DNA of 43,477 nt from an uncultured Bacilli bacterium (GTDB lineage Bacteria; Bacillota_I; Bacilli_A; RF39; UBA660): positions 1 through 43,477 of the forward strand of contig CANQWB010000007.1 of assembly GCA_947627435.1 (NCBI GenBank). Direction: 5' to 3'. The notes under the pieces were generated by a model, which was given only the letters and a program-made list of their open reading frames with translations, had not been told where the DNA came from and searched no databases. The position numbers were made by a program, and so were the translations under genes. Of the stretch, positions 24,925 to 33,407 are shown one piece after another (the first letter of the stretch is position 1; the number at the start of each line of letters is the position of its first letter).

Positions 24925-25690
24925 TCACTTCCTTCGCTAAATTCAAATAAGCTTCTGTTCCACGACTTTGTGGATCATATGAAATAATTGGTTTACCATG
25001 GCTTGGTGCTTCTGATAAACGTACAAGTCTAGGAATAATTGTGTCATACACTTTCTCTCTAAAGTAACTTTTGATATCTTCTACAACTTCTAATCCCAAA
25101 TTGGTTCTACTATCTAACATGGTAAGCAATACACCTTCAATATTTAAAGTTGGATTTAAATTCTTTTGTGCAAGCATAATAGTATTTAATAGTTGCATAA
25201 TTCCTTCCAAAGCAAAAAATTCACATTGTACTGGAATAATTACTGAATCTGCAGCCGTTAATGCATTTGTCGTTAAAATACCTAAAGATGGTGGGCAATC
25301 AATGATAATATAATCAAAAATACCTTTTGCTTGATCTAAATATTTTTTCAATTGTGCACCCCTTGTAAACTCTGGGTCCATCTTACTTTTTTCCATCAAT
25401 TCAAAATCAACACCTGCTAAATTAATGGTTGCAGGTATAACATACAAATTTTTAAATTCTGTTCGGATAATTACTTCTTTTAATGTTGCTTCATCCTTTA
25501 ATAATTCATAGATACTTTTTTCATAGTCTGTTTTTCCAATTCCAACTCCTGTTGTAGAATTTCCTTGTGGATCTAAATCAACTAATAACACTTTCTTTTT
25601 TAATATTCCAAGAGAAGCCGCCAAGTTAATACTAGATGTTGTTTTTCCAACGCCACCTTTTTGATTGACTAAAGCAATTATTTTCCCCAT
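24905..25690 (-). CDS. parA: Chromosome partition ATPase ParA (Soj)
   Basis: A 261-residue ParA/Soj, a deviant Walker-A ATPase that forms DNA-bound dimers and is activated by ParB. The P-loop is NQKGGVGKTTSSINLA (residues 9-24), with the signature Lys before the Gly pair; Walker A' and B are VLLVDLDPQGNST and YIIIDCPPSLG. It is chromosomal type: short, with no N-terminal HTH. GGTGAT lies upstream of the ATG. It overlaps parB and heads a four-gene unit with yyzM and abgT. Confidence 0.96.
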   Translation of the reverse strand: MGKIIALVNQKGGVGKTTSSINLAASLGILKKKVLLVDLDPQGNSTTGVGIGKTDYEKSIYELLKDEATLKEVIIRTEFKNLYVIPATINLAGVDFELMEKSKMDPEFTRGAQLKKYLDQAKGIFDYIIIDCPPSLGILTTNALTAADSVIIPVQCEFFALEGIMQLLNTIMLAQKNLNPTLNIEGVLLTMLDSRTNLGLEVVEDIKSYFREKVYDTIIPRLVRLSEAPSHGKPIISYDPQSRGTEAYLNLAKEVIERNGN

Positions 25691-25827
25691 AAAATCACCA
25701 TTTTCTAACTACATAATCTAACATATATTTTATCACATATAATTCTATTTTGCTATCGTTATTTTTATTTTATATGGATTTCCCAGATTTACTACTTTAT
25801 CTTTATTGAATAAACAGTTGAAATCAA
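25691..25827. other. AT-rich region upstream of parA, no gene seen
   Basis: This part of a gene-free stretch (25691-26140) should hold the parA promoter. Weak -10-like TAAAAT and TTAGAT are present on the minus strand, but no -35 at proper spacing is convincing. No parS-like palindrome is present. The remainder of the gap holds a terminator, a gene relic and a dyad, listed separately. Confidence 0.4.
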
Positions 25828-25863
25828 AGAAAAAAGGTGATAATCACTGAGCATTTCACCTTT
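25828..25863 (-). terminator. Terminator facing parA, downstream of gene relic
   Basis: On the minus strand AAAGGTGA (25856-25863) pairs with TCACCTTT (25833-25840), followed by TTTCTTT. No intact gene precedes it in that direction. It sits 8 nt beyond the stop of the relic at 25871-26071, as expected for a former gene. Confidence 0.65.
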
Positions 25864-25870
25864 CGTCAAT

Positions 25871-26071
25871 CTATGCATCAATTGGTATTTTTCTTATTGG
25901 TTCATATACATTAAATTGAATCTCATTTTTTATACATTCATCATAATTTGTGATACTTTTTATTTTAAATCAAAACTTTTTACTCCTTTTGGAAAGTTGA
26001 CTGATAGCCATAATCCACTTTTCCAAAGTTAGGTTTTGGCAGTCATTATTTCGGTTCAAACATTCAATAGA
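25871..26071 (-). pseudogene. Decayed reading frame with internal TGA
   Basis: One minus-strand frame is open for 67 codons apart from one TGA in the middle. The first half includes CQNLTLEKWIMAISQLSKRS and the second half reads NYDECIKNEIQFNVYEPIRK and ends IPIDA. Composition is protein-like, there is no start codon with a binding site, and a terminator follows the final TAG by 8 nt. I do not recognise the parent. Because the stop is TGA and TGA is a normal stop elsewhere in this genome, I read it as a broken gene. Confidence 0.3.
25988..26045. repeat. Two interlocked inverted repeats (possible pseudoknot)
   Basis: Dyad 1 pairs TTTGGAAAGT (25988-25997) with ACTTTTCCAAA (26017-26027), with one bulge. 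Dyad 2 pairs TGACTG-GCC (25998-26009, inside the loop of dyad 1) with GGCAGTCA (26038-26045). The two cross, so they would form an H-type pseudoknot or two alternative stems in RNA. It lies inside the relic. Confidence 0.45.
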
Positions 26072-26140
26072 CTATTTCGTCCCTATTTTATACATTTTTA
26101 AATTCCAATCAGTATAATCTTTGATAGGAGGAACAACAAG

Positions 26141-26365
26141 ATGATGTATAAACGATTCAAAAATTTAAAAGAGGATAAAGACTTAGCACAAAAAGATATC
26201 GCAAATATATTAAATATTTCCCAACTTGGTTACTCATATTATGAAACGGATAGCAATGATATTCCGACCGATATGTTAATTCGTTTAGCAGACTTTTATG
26301 GAACCAGTATCGATTATCTTCTAGGAAGAACCAACAAGAATAAAAATGAAAAACAAAAAAATTAG
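26141..26365 (+). CDS. Small XRE-family DNA-binding protein
   Basis: A 74-residue helix-turn-helix protein. The HTH_3 domain covers almost all of it: KNLKEDKDLAQKDIANIL, the turn NISQLGYSYYE, and PTDMLIRLADFYGTSIDYLLGRT at the end. There is no effector domain. AGGAGG lies 9 nt before the ATG; a second ATG directly after is a possible start. A -10 TATAAT lies at about 26112-26117, with a poor -35. It is one of only two rightward genes and converges on ftsH. Its targets are unknown; the dyads upstream are candidates for an operator. Confidence 0.9.
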   Translation: MMYKRFKNLKEDKDLAQKDIANILNISQLGYSYYETDSNDIPTDMLIRLADFYGTSIDYLLGRTNKNKNEKQKN

Positions 26366-26389
26366 AAGATTATTTTTCTTCTAATTTTT
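26355..26389. terminator. Shared bidirectional terminator between XRE gene and ftsH
   Basis: AAAAATTAGAAGA and TCTTCTAATTTTT form a long stem with a short T-rich loop and A/T runs on both flanks, so it can stop transcription from both converging genes. Confidence 0.85.
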
Positions 26390-28358
26390 CTTTTAACTCT
26401 TCCTTATTCATCTTAGAATATCCAGAAATTCCTTTTTCTTTAGCAAGTTCTTTTAATTCATTTAATGATAAATCATCTAAACTTGCTTCTTTAAAATTGC
26501 TGTAGTCTACTTCTAAATCATTATCTGGCATACATCCATGTTCTACCAAATAATCAATTTGTTCTTTCGTAAGTGTTTCATATTCTAATAATGATTCAGC
26601 AATTAAATCTAGCAATTTTCTATTTTGGGAAATAGTCTTTTTTGTAATTTCATAACATTCATTAATAATTTTTCTTTGTTCTTGGTCAATTTCAAAAGCA
26701 ACTTGACTAGAAAAATTACGACTCTTATTGTAATCTCGACCTAAGAATACACTTGATTCTTGATGTTCAAATTGTACAGGTCCTAAATCACTCATACCAA
26801 ATTCAGTTATCATAGCACGCGCAATCTTAGTCGCACGCTCTAAGTCATTTTGGGCACCTGTTGTCATTTCGTCAAAAACAATTTCTTCGGCAACACGTCC
26901 ACCAAGTAATCCACTAATTTGATCCAATAATTCTCTTTTAGTTGATAAATAAGTTTCTTCTTTTGGTTGCATCATATTATAACCACCAGCAGCACCACGA
27001 GGAATAATTGTAATTTTTTGGACTTCGTTGGCTCCGTCTAATTTAATTCCCATAACCGCATGTCCTGCTTCATGGTAGGCAACTACTTTACGTTCTCGTT
27101 CTGTATACTTATGGCTCTTTTTAGCAGGTCCCATGAGGACACGGTCATGTGCTTCATCAATTTCGGCCATAGTAATAGCATTTTTATTTCTTCTAACTGC
27201 AAGTAAAGCAGCTTCATTTAATAAGTTTTCCAAATCAGCACCGCTCATACCAACAGTTCTTCTTGCAATATGAGATAGTTTTACATCTTTTGCAAAAATT
27301 TTATTTGCAGCATGTACTTCCAAAATTTCTTCTCTACCTTTTACATCAGGTAAGGCAACTGTCACTTGACGATCAAAACGACCAGGTCTTAAAAGAGCAG
27401 GATCTAATACATCTGGACGGTTCGTAGCAGCAATGATAATAATTCCTTCATTGGCACCAAATCCATCCATCTCTGTTAATAATTGGTTTAATGTTTGTTC
27501 ACGTTCATCATGACCTCCACCTAAACCAGCACCACGTTGACGTCCAACTGCATCAATTTCATCAATAAAAATTAAGCATGGTGCATTGTGTTTTGCTTGT
27601 TTAAACATGTCACGAACACGACTTGCTCCAACTCCGACAAATAATTCCACAAAATCAGAACCACTAATGTAATAGAATGGTACGTTAGCTTCCCCTGCAA
27701 CAGCTCTTGCGAGTAAAGTTTTACCTGTTCCTGGAGGACCAACTAATAAAACACCTTTTGGAATTCTCGCACCTAAACGTTGAAATTTCTTTGGATTTTT
27801 TAAGAAATCTATCAATTCTTGAACTTCTTCTTTTTCTTCAGTTAATCCGGCAACTTGTTTGAAAGTTACTTTTCTACTATCTTCATTCAAACGAGCCCTA
27901 CTTTTTCCAAAATCCATAGATTTATTTGCACTACCCATTTGGCGCATAATAAAGAAGAAAGCTGCTCCAATTAGAATTACCATTGGTAATACATTAATTA
28001 AAAATAACAGAAATGTACTTGATTCTGGATCATTTTTCGTATTAACAACAAATCCATATTTTTCTTCTGCATTTAGTATTTTCGACATCACTTCTTCGGC
28101 AAGAGGAACGCGAAAGAAAAAACTCTCTCCTTCATTATAATCTTTTAAAATTCCTGTAATTTCGTATACATGGGCACGATCTTTTGGTGTAATTACAATT
28201 TCACTTACATTATTTTTTTCAACTTCATTCATAAATGCATCATAACTAATGACATTTACTTTCTGATTTGTAATATTAAAAAAATAGATAATGCCTAGTA
28301 TCACAAGAAATAAAAATAAATAGGGCATTAATCCACGTTTTACAACTTTTTTATTCAT
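26370..28358 (-). CDS. ftsH: ATP-dependent zinc metalloprotease FtsH with C-terminal Rho_N/SAP-like module
   Basis: A 662-residue membrane AAA+ protease that degrades membrane and regulatory proteins. Start ATG at 28358 with GGGAG 7 nt upstream. Two membrane helices (about 8-26 and 111-130) flank the extracytoplasmic domain. Walker A is GPPGTGKT, Walker [31 protein letters not shown], and the zinc site is HEAGH. The last 33 residues, beginning [20 protein letters not shown], match the pattern of Rho N-terminal/SAP-like helix-extended-loop-helix modules that bind nucleic acid or act as protein contacts. This appendage is unusual for FtsH. tilS precedes it by 16 nt; hprT, found between them in Bacillus, is missing. 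Confidence 0.95.
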   Translation of the reverse strand: MNKKVVKRGLMPYLFLFLVILGIIYFFNITNQKVNVISYDAFMNEVEKNNVSEIVITPKDRAHVYEITGILKDYNEGESFFFRVPLAEEVMSKILNAEEKYGFVVNTKNDPESSTFLLFLINVLPMVILIGAAFFFIMRQMGSANKSMDFGKSRARLNEDSRKVTFKQVAGLTEEKEEVQELIDFLKNPKKFQRLGARIPKGVLLVGPPGTGKTLLARAVAGEANVPFYYISGSDFVELFVGVGASRVRDMFKQAKHNAPCLIFIDEIDAVGRQRGAGLGGGHDEREQTLNQLLTEMDGFGANEGIIIIAATNRPDVLDPALLRPGRFDRQVTVALPDVKGREEILEVHAANKIFAKDVKLSHIARRTVGMSGADLENLLNEAALLAVRRNKNAITMAEIDEAHDRVLMGPAKKSHKYTERERKVVAYHEAGHAVMGIKLDGANEVQKITIIPRGAAGGYNMMQPKEETYLSTKRELLDQISGLLGGRVAEEIVFDEMTTGAQNDLERATKIARAMITEFGMSDLGPVQFEHQESSVFLGRDYNKSRNFSSQVAFEIDQEQRKIINECYEITKKTISQNRKLLDLIAESLLEYETLTKEQIDYLVEHGCMPDNDLEVDYSNFKEASLDDLSLNELKELAKEKGISGYSKMNKEELKEKLEEK

Positions 28359-28374
28359 CAAAATTCTCCCTTCT

Positions 28375-29700
28375 TTAATAGTACTTTAGTATTATATCAT
28401 ACTTTTCTTCTTTTGTTTTGTCAAATTTTGACTTCTTTAATCCTGGTAGCCATACAATCGTTCCCTTAGAATCGACAACAATCGGCCATAACTCCCTTTC
28501 ATTCATAGGAATTTTTTCATCAATAAAGATATCATTAATTTTCTTTCTACCTAACATTCCCTTTACAGCCATTTTATCTCCATTTATACGATTGCGAACA
28601 TGTAATGGAAAAACAATATCATCACTGGATAAACGACAGATAAAATTGTCATCTTTCGAACTTTTAGAAACCACTTCAATATTTTTGCCATTTGGTAAAT
28701 TCAAATATTGAATCAATTCAATTTCATAAGAACCATTTGGTTCTTCATCACAAATGAAAGTCAATTTATCATATGTTTTAACTGCTTTTAAATGATTTGG
28801 CAAATAAATATAAGCGTTGGCTTTTTTGGATAAAATCAATTGTAAAATCAATTCTGCATGATGATCTGTAATTAACATTAAGTCATCCTGATATACATGT
28901 TCCAATATATAGTAAATGACTTTCATCGCAATCACATGATCCAATTTTAAAAATTCATCTAAATTTAACTCATTTTGGACATAAATACGAGGTATGAGAT
29001 TCTCTACTTGACGGTCAATATAATTATTATATTCCAGTAATGTACGACTAAATTTTAAAAATTTATGATGTACATTTGGATCTTCTTTTTTTAAAGCTGG
29101 TACTACATATTTACGAAAGCGATTTCTAGTATACACGTCTTTATCATTTGACGCATCTTTGACAAATGGAATTTTATTTTTCTTATCATATTCGATAATT
29201 TCTCCCTTTGTTACTCCAATAAAAGGTCTTAAAATGGTATAATTTCCCATTTCTACTTTATAGGAAAAACCACTATATCCTCTTAATGTAGATCCTCTTA
29301 CTATACGCATTAAAATTGTTTCCATCAAATCATCACCATGGTGTGCCGTAAATAGGTACCTTGCATGATATTTTTTTACAATTTCTCCAAAATAATGGTA
29401 ACGTTTGGTTCTTGCTTCATTATGAAAATTGTCATCTCCATAATCTTCTATCTTCATATATTCAAAAATAATGCCATGATTCCTACAAAATTTTTCAACA
29501 AAGACAGCTTCTTCATTACTTTCTTTACGCACATTATGATTTACATGGGCACATACTACTGTGATTTCCATAGCATCTTTGACTTTAGAAAGCATATGTA
29601 AAAGAGCCATTGAATCTGGTCCACCACTAATTGCTGCAACTACAGTATCTCCATATTTAAAATTGACATCTTCCATTAAAAAACGATATGCATCTTCCAT
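28375..29700 (-). CDS. tilS: tRNA(Ile)-lysidine synthetase
   Basis: TilS converts C34 of the minor tRNA(Ile) anticodon CAU to lysidine so that it reads AUA. 441 residues from the ATG at 29700 (MEDAYRFLM), chosen because GAGGTG lies 6 nt upstream; the earlier GTG overlaps that site. The PP-loop is AISGGPDSMALLHML. Other family marks are HHGDDLMETILMRIVRGS and RPFIGVTKGEI, the N-type ATPase region, and a C-terminal domain near RNRINGDKMAVKGMLGRKKI. It is upstream of ftsH in one transcript with its own promoter. Confidence 0.95.
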   Translation of the reverse strand: MEDAYRFLMEDVNFKYGDTVVAAISGGPDSMALLHMLSKVKDAMEITVVCAHVNHNVRKESNEEAVFVEKFCRNHGIIFEYMKIEDYGDDNFHNEARTKRYHYFGEIVKKYHARYLFTAHHGDDLMETILMRIVRGSTLRGYSGFSYKVEMGNYTILRPFIGVTKGEIIEYDKKNKIPFVKDASNDKDVYTRNRFRKYVVPALKKEDPNVHHKFLKFSRTLLEYNNYIDRQVENLIPRIYVQNELNLDEFLKLDHVIAMKVIYYILEHVYQDDLMLITDHHAELILQLILSKKANAYIYLPNHLKAVKTYDKLTFICDEEPNGSYEIELIQYLNLPNGKNIEVVSKSSKDDNFICRLSSDDIVFPLHVRNRINGDKMAVKGMLGRKKINDIFIDEKIPMNERELWPIVVDSKGTIVWLPGLKKSKFDKTKEEKYDIILKYY

Positions 29701-29718
29701 GTGAAACACCTCTATTTT

Positions 29719-29747
29719 ATTTTATAATAATTTCCTCTTTTTCACAA
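29719..29747 (-). promoter_or_regulatory. Promoter of tilS-ftsH
   Basis: -35 TTGTGA (29742-29747), 17-bp spacer, -10 TAAAAT (29719-29724), 18 nt upstream of the tilS ATG. Confidence 0.65.
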
Positions 29748-29772
29748 GGATAATGAAAAACCTTTTTATTTC

Positions 29773-30423
29773 TCACCAATTGATTTTTTCTATATTATTT
29801 TTTTCTAAAAAAGCGTTAATTTTAGAAAATGGTTTACTTCCAAAAAAGCCTCTATTCGCAGACAACGGAGAAGGATGTACACATTCTAAAATTAAATGTT
29901 TGGGATTGGTAATCAATTCTTTTTTGCTACGAGCATAACTTCCCCATAAAACAAATACCATTGGTTTTTCCCTTTCACCTAACTTACGTATAACATTATC
30001 TGTAAATATTTCCCATCCCTTGCCTTTATGAGATAACGGATGATCTTTTACAACAGTCATAATAGAATTTAAAAGGAGAACACCTTGTTTTGCCCAATCT
30101 GTTAAATCCGTTTGTGTTCGTCTTACACCAATATCTTGATACAATTCTTGAAAAATATTTCTTAAAGAAGGTGGCATCGCAACTCCTTCTCTGACAGAAA
30201 AAGAAAGTCCGTGTGCTTCATGTTCCCCATGATATGGATCTTGACCTAAAATCACTACTTTGACATCATTATAATCCGTATAACGAAATGCATTAAAAAT
30301 ATCTTTATACTCTGGATAGATTGTTTGATGATGATAGGCATCTTTTACAAAAATACCTAACTCACGAAAATAAGGTGCTTTAAATTCTGATTCTAAAACA
30401 CGATCCCAATCTTTATTTACCAT
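29773..30423 (-). CDS. ung: Uracil-DNA glycosylase, family 1
   Basis: Removes uracil from DNA, starting base-excision repair. 216 residues from the ATG at 30423 (MVNKDWDRVLE), with GGTGA 5 nt upstream; an ATG 18 nt earlier has no binding site. Catalytic block ILGQDPYHGEHEAHGLSFSV contains the active Asp. The uracil-specific LLLNSIMTV and the DNA-insertion loop HPSPLSANRGFFGSKPFSK are present. It follows the AGCS symporter gene by 34 nt. Confidence 0.96.
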   Translation of the reverse strand: MVNKDWDRVLESEFKAPYFRELGIFVKDAYHHQTIYPEYKDIFNAFRYTDYNDVKVVILGQDPYHGEHEAHGLSFSVREGVAMPPSLRNIFQELYQDIGVRRTQTDLTDWAKQGVLLLNSIMTVVKDHPLSHKGKGWEIFTDNVIRKLGEREKPMVFVLWGSYARSKKELITNPKHLILECVHPSPLSANRGFFGSKPFSKINAFLEKNNIEKINW

Positions 30424-30427
30424 ATAC

Positions 30428-30446
30428 TTCACCAATACCATTGTAT
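30428..30446. repeat. 19-nt element, copy 1, over the ung ribosome binding site
   Basis: TTCACCAATACCATTGTAT. A second copy differing at one base lies at 31776-31794, in the same position relative to the next gene. On the coding strand it reads ATACAATGGTATTGGTGAA, so it covers a -10-like TACAAT and the GGTGA binding site. Confidence 0.7.
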
Positions 30447-30457
30447 CATAGATTTTA

Positions 30458-31771
30458 TTAATGTTTTCTTTTTTTCATATTATAAATAAACAATTCTTGT
30501 TTCACTTCGTCTCTAAGGTAAAATAAACCATAAATATTGATAATTGCGAGGAGTGCAACTAAAACATCAACTAACTTCCATAAAAAAGTAGATGACATTA
30601 TACATCCTAAGTAGACAACAAATAAAGTGATAACCTTCAGTAAAATAAGAAGAATAGGATGTATTTTATCAAAAAAGAACTTTAAAGAGGATTCTACATA
30701 ATAATAACCAGTTAATATAGTTGAAAAGGCAAACAATAAAATAGAACTAAATATAAATGCATTACCGACACTTCCTAGATGATATTGAAAAGCCATTTGT
30801 GTAATTTCGATGCCATTGACATCTGTGAATGTATATAGACTATAATCACTTGTTAAAATAATAAGTGCAGTTGCTGTACAAATGAGTAAACTTGTAATAT
30901 AAATTCCTAGGATTTGAATATATCCTTGCTCCGTTGGACTATCACTATTACTTGTAGAAGCAGCAATACTACCAGTTCCTAACCCTGCCTCATTGGAAAA
31001 TATGCCCCTTTGAATTCCAACAATAAAACTTGTTAAAAACCCTGTTAAAAATGGTCTAAAATGAAATGCTTCCTTGCAAATATTAAAAAATAAAGAAGGT
31101 ATTTGACTCCAATTTACAACCATAATATAGGATGCCAATCCTAAATAAGCAAGTGTCATAACTGGAACAATCTTTCCAGTAACACTTGAAATTTTTTTCA
31201 CACCACCAAAAATGATCACCAAAGTAACAACAACCATAACAACCCCAACTATATGTGGTCCAACCGGTCTGATTTCTTGAATCGATTTGGTAATGGTATT
31301 AGACTGAATTCCTATAAACCCTCCAATATAACATACGATAATTAAGATTGCGTATAATTTACCTAAATTCTTTTTTCCTAAACCATTACTTATGTAATAA
31401 GCAGGACCTCCTTTATAAATGAAACCCGTATCCCTTTTTTTATAAATCATTCCAAGTACAGTTTCTGCATATGCTAAAACCGACGATAAAATAGCTGTTA
31501 TCCATAGCCAAAAAATAGAGCCAATACCACCAATATAGATTGCCAAAGCAATTCCGGCAATACTACCAACACCAATACGACCTGCCAGTGTCATCATCAA
31601 CACTTGAAAAGAACTAATTCCATCTTTAACTTTCGATTTATGTAATAAATTATGAAACATTTCTCTCAAATGAAATTGAATAAATTTTAAATGAAAAGTA
31701 AAATAAATACTAGTTGTTATAATCAGTACAGTTGCGATTGCCCATAAAATACGGTTTAATATATCTATCAT
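30458..31771 (-). CDS. AGCS-family alanine/glycine:cation symporter
   Basis: A 437-residue membrane protein with about 11 helices. I start at the ATG at 31771 (MIDILNRILW), which has GGTGA 5 nt upstream; a TTG 12 nt earlier is less likely. Family marks are LAGRIGVGSIAGIALAIYIG early, FIYKGGPAYYISNGLG and the segment FSNEAGLGTGSIAASTSNSD before residue 290. AGCS members carry Ala or Gly with sodium or protons. It lies between the membrane-bound XRE regulator and ung; control by that regulator is possible but unproven. Confidence 0.92.
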   Translation of the reverse strand: MIDILNRILWAIATVLIITTSIYFTFHLKFIQFHLREMFHNLLHKSKVKDGISSFQVLMMTLAGRIGVGSIAGIALAIYIGGIGSIFWLWITAILSSVLAYAETVLGMIYKKRDTGFIYKGGPAYYISNGLGKKNLGKLYAILIIVCYIGGFIGIQSNTITKSIQEIRPVGPHIVGVVMVVVTLVIIFGGVKKISSVTGKIVPVMTLAYLGLASYIMVVNWSQIPSLFFNICKEAFHFRPFLTGFLTSFIVGIQRGIFSNEAGLGTGSIAASTSNSDSPTEQGYIQILGIYITSLLICTATALIILTSDYSLYTFTDVNGIEITQMAFQYHLGSVGNAFIFSSILLFAFSTILTGYYYVESSLKFFFDKIHPILLILLKVITLFVVYLGCIMSSTFLWKLVDVLVALLAIINIYGLFYLRDEVKQELFIYNMKKRKH

Positions 31772-31775
31772 AGAA

Positions 31776-31802
31776 TTCACCAATACTATTGTATGGTATT
31801 GG
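31776..31802. repeat. 19-nt element, copy 2, with perfect flanking dyad
   Basis: TTCACCAATACTATTGTAT at 31776-31794, over the ribosome binding site of the AGCS gene. Here CCAATAC (31780-31786) and GTATTGG (31796-31802) form a 7-bp inverted repeat with a 9-nt centre. Copy 1 by ung has only the left half. Confidence 0.65.
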
Positions 31803-31835
31803 ATTGATGATTTTTGTCACAAATAGAATCAAATA

Positions 31836-31874
31836 AATAAAAAAGTATATGCATATATTTCTATGACATATACT
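31836..31874 (-). terminator. Terminator after membrane-bound XRE regulator
   Basis: On the minus strand AGTATATG (31867-31874) pairs with CATATACT (31844-31851), followed by TTTTTTATTTATTT. It begins 22 nt after the stop of the regulator gene. Confidence 0.7.
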
Positions 31875-31896
31875 AAGCAAATAATATTTAAATATC

Positions 31897-33255
31897 CTAT
31901 GATTCCATTGTCTCGTTTGTTTTTAACTTTTGAATATTTTCTTTCGTAGTGTAAATATAAATTTCATTCACATAATAATCTACTATCTCTTGTTGATTGA
32001 AATCTTGCACAACAATACGAAATGCATCTAACAAATTAGTTTTTGTAAACACAATATCTATTGTATTTTCCAATATTTTTACGTCCATATGCTGATATGA
32101 AGAATGTTTGGAAACAATTTTAATATCTTCATTATCAGATTCTACATATTTTATTTGTAACGCATTATGCAATATAAAATCATCGCGCATTTGAATAGAA
32201 ACTTCTTCCGTTATGTAATTGTCAGATTCAATCGTATTCACAATTTTAAAGTGAGTTAAACCTACAGACACAAACCCAATTCCAATACCTATAGCTATCA
32301 ATAAAATAATAAAAGATAAAGCTAATTTATTAGATTTAATATCTTTTGTTGCAATAAACTGGTAAAAGATAAATAATAAAATGAAATTAATTCCAAGTAA
32401 AGAAAGTAATAAAAGTAAAATACCAATAAATACAATCCCTGTTTTTGCAACTAAGAACGATAATACAATCAATACAATCAGTAAAACAAAAGTAAAACAT
32501 AATAGAATCGAGAATTCTCCTGCAATCACTCTTAACATAATAAATAATACTTTAATAAGTCCTGAAACCAAATGATATTCAGAATTCTCAGGATCACGAA
32601 TAATAATATGTTCTTTTTTACGAAACCATTTTTTTCTTGTCTTATTTTCATCTAAATTTTCTACATTATCGTTTTCTATAAAATCATTTGTCTTATTTTC
32701 CTTTATATACTCAAAATAATTTAAATAACGAATCTTAAAAATATGTAAAAGAAGAATCACACCTATAATAAAACAAATTAAAATGTAAATTGCCTCTAAG
32801 ATTGCAGAAAATGATAAATAATGATAAACAGATAAAAATGAAAATAACTTTTTAATTACCTCAGATCCAACAATACCTACAATCATAAATATGATAAACA
32901 TAAAACCTATAATTCCAAGTTGTTCCATAATACATTTTATCGTTTCCTTAAAATTCATTGCAGAAAATATGTTAATCGTTTTTGTAATATAATCTAAAAT
33001 ATCAGAAATATATTGATTGACATGATTACTGGCTTTCTGTTTACTATTCACCTCATTGATATCTTGATTTAATAATTCATCTATATTCAGATGAAATAAT
33101 TGACAAAGTTGAATCATCTTATCCATTTCAGGATATGCAAGTCCTGACTCCCACTTAGAAACAGATTGTCTAGAAACACCTAATTGCTCTGCCAATTGTT
33201 CTTGCGACAAATTATGTTCTTTTCGAATTTTCTTTAAATTGTCTGATAATTTCAT
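31897..33255 (-). CDS. Membrane-anchored XRE transcription regulator
   Basis: 452 residues. The N-terminal 60 or so form a classic XRE helix-turn-helix: LKKIRKEHNLSQEQLAEQL, then GVSRQSVSKWESGLAYPEMD. From about residue 95 to 340 there are seven or so hydrophobic helices, so the DNA-binding part is tied to the membrane. A polar C-terminal part follows (about 345-452), beta-rich, ending ...ENIQKLKTNETMES. This layout is common in Firmicutes and presumably couples a membrane or outside signal to transcription. AGGAGG precedes the ATG. Two CTGGTTGCA repeats lie in its promoter region, suggesting self-control. The ligand is unknown. Confidence 0.85.
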   Translation of the reverse strand: MKLSDNLKKIRKEHNLSQEQLAEQLGVSRQSVSKWESGLAYPEMDKMIQLCQLFHLNIDELLNQDINEVNSKQKASNHVNQYISDILDYITKTINIFSAMNFKETIKCIMEQLGIIGFMFIIFMIVGIVGSEVIKKLFSFLSVYHYLSFSAILEAIYILICFIIGVILLLHIFKIRYLNYFEYIKENKTNDFIENDNVENLDENKTRKKWFRKKEHIIIRDPENSEYHLVSGLIKVLFIMLRVIAGEFSILLCFTFVLLIVLIVLSFLVAKTGIVFIGILLLLLSLLGINFILLFIFYQFIATKDIKSNKLALSFIILLIAIGIGIGFVSVGLTHFKIVNTIESDNYITEEVSIQMRDDFILHNALQIKYVESDNEDIKIVSKHSSYQHMDVKILENTIDIVFTKTNLLDAFRIVVQDFNQQEIVDYYVNEIYIYTTKENIQKLKTNETMES

Positions 33256-33292
33256 TTTTTCCTCCTTTCTGACTCTATTTTATATACTTCAA

Positions 33293-33343
33293 CTGGTTGC
33301 ACACTACCAATTTTCAAGTGATTTTTGTCTATTTCTGGTTGCA
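33293..33343. promoter_or_regulatory. Paired CTGGTTGCA direct repeats, candidate operator
   Basis: CTGGTTGCA occurs at 33293-33301 and 33335-33343, 42 bp apart (about four helical turns). On the minus strand the first copy falls in the spacer of a possible promoter (-35 TTGGTA, 18 bp, -10 TATATA/TATAAA) of the membrane-bound XRE regulator. It suits an autoregulatory site. Confidence 0.45.
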
Positions 33344-33378
33344 TTTCATAAATTATTTACTATTATACAACAAATAAT

Positions 33379-33407
33379 TAAAAAAGAATCAATTTTATTT
33401 TGATTCT
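33379..33407 (-). terminator. Terminator after rsmA
   Basis: On the minus strand AGAATCA (33401-33407) pairs with TGATTCT (33385-33391) across a 9-nt A/T loop and is followed by TTTTTAATT. The rsmA stop at 33395 falls in the loop. Confidence 0.7.
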
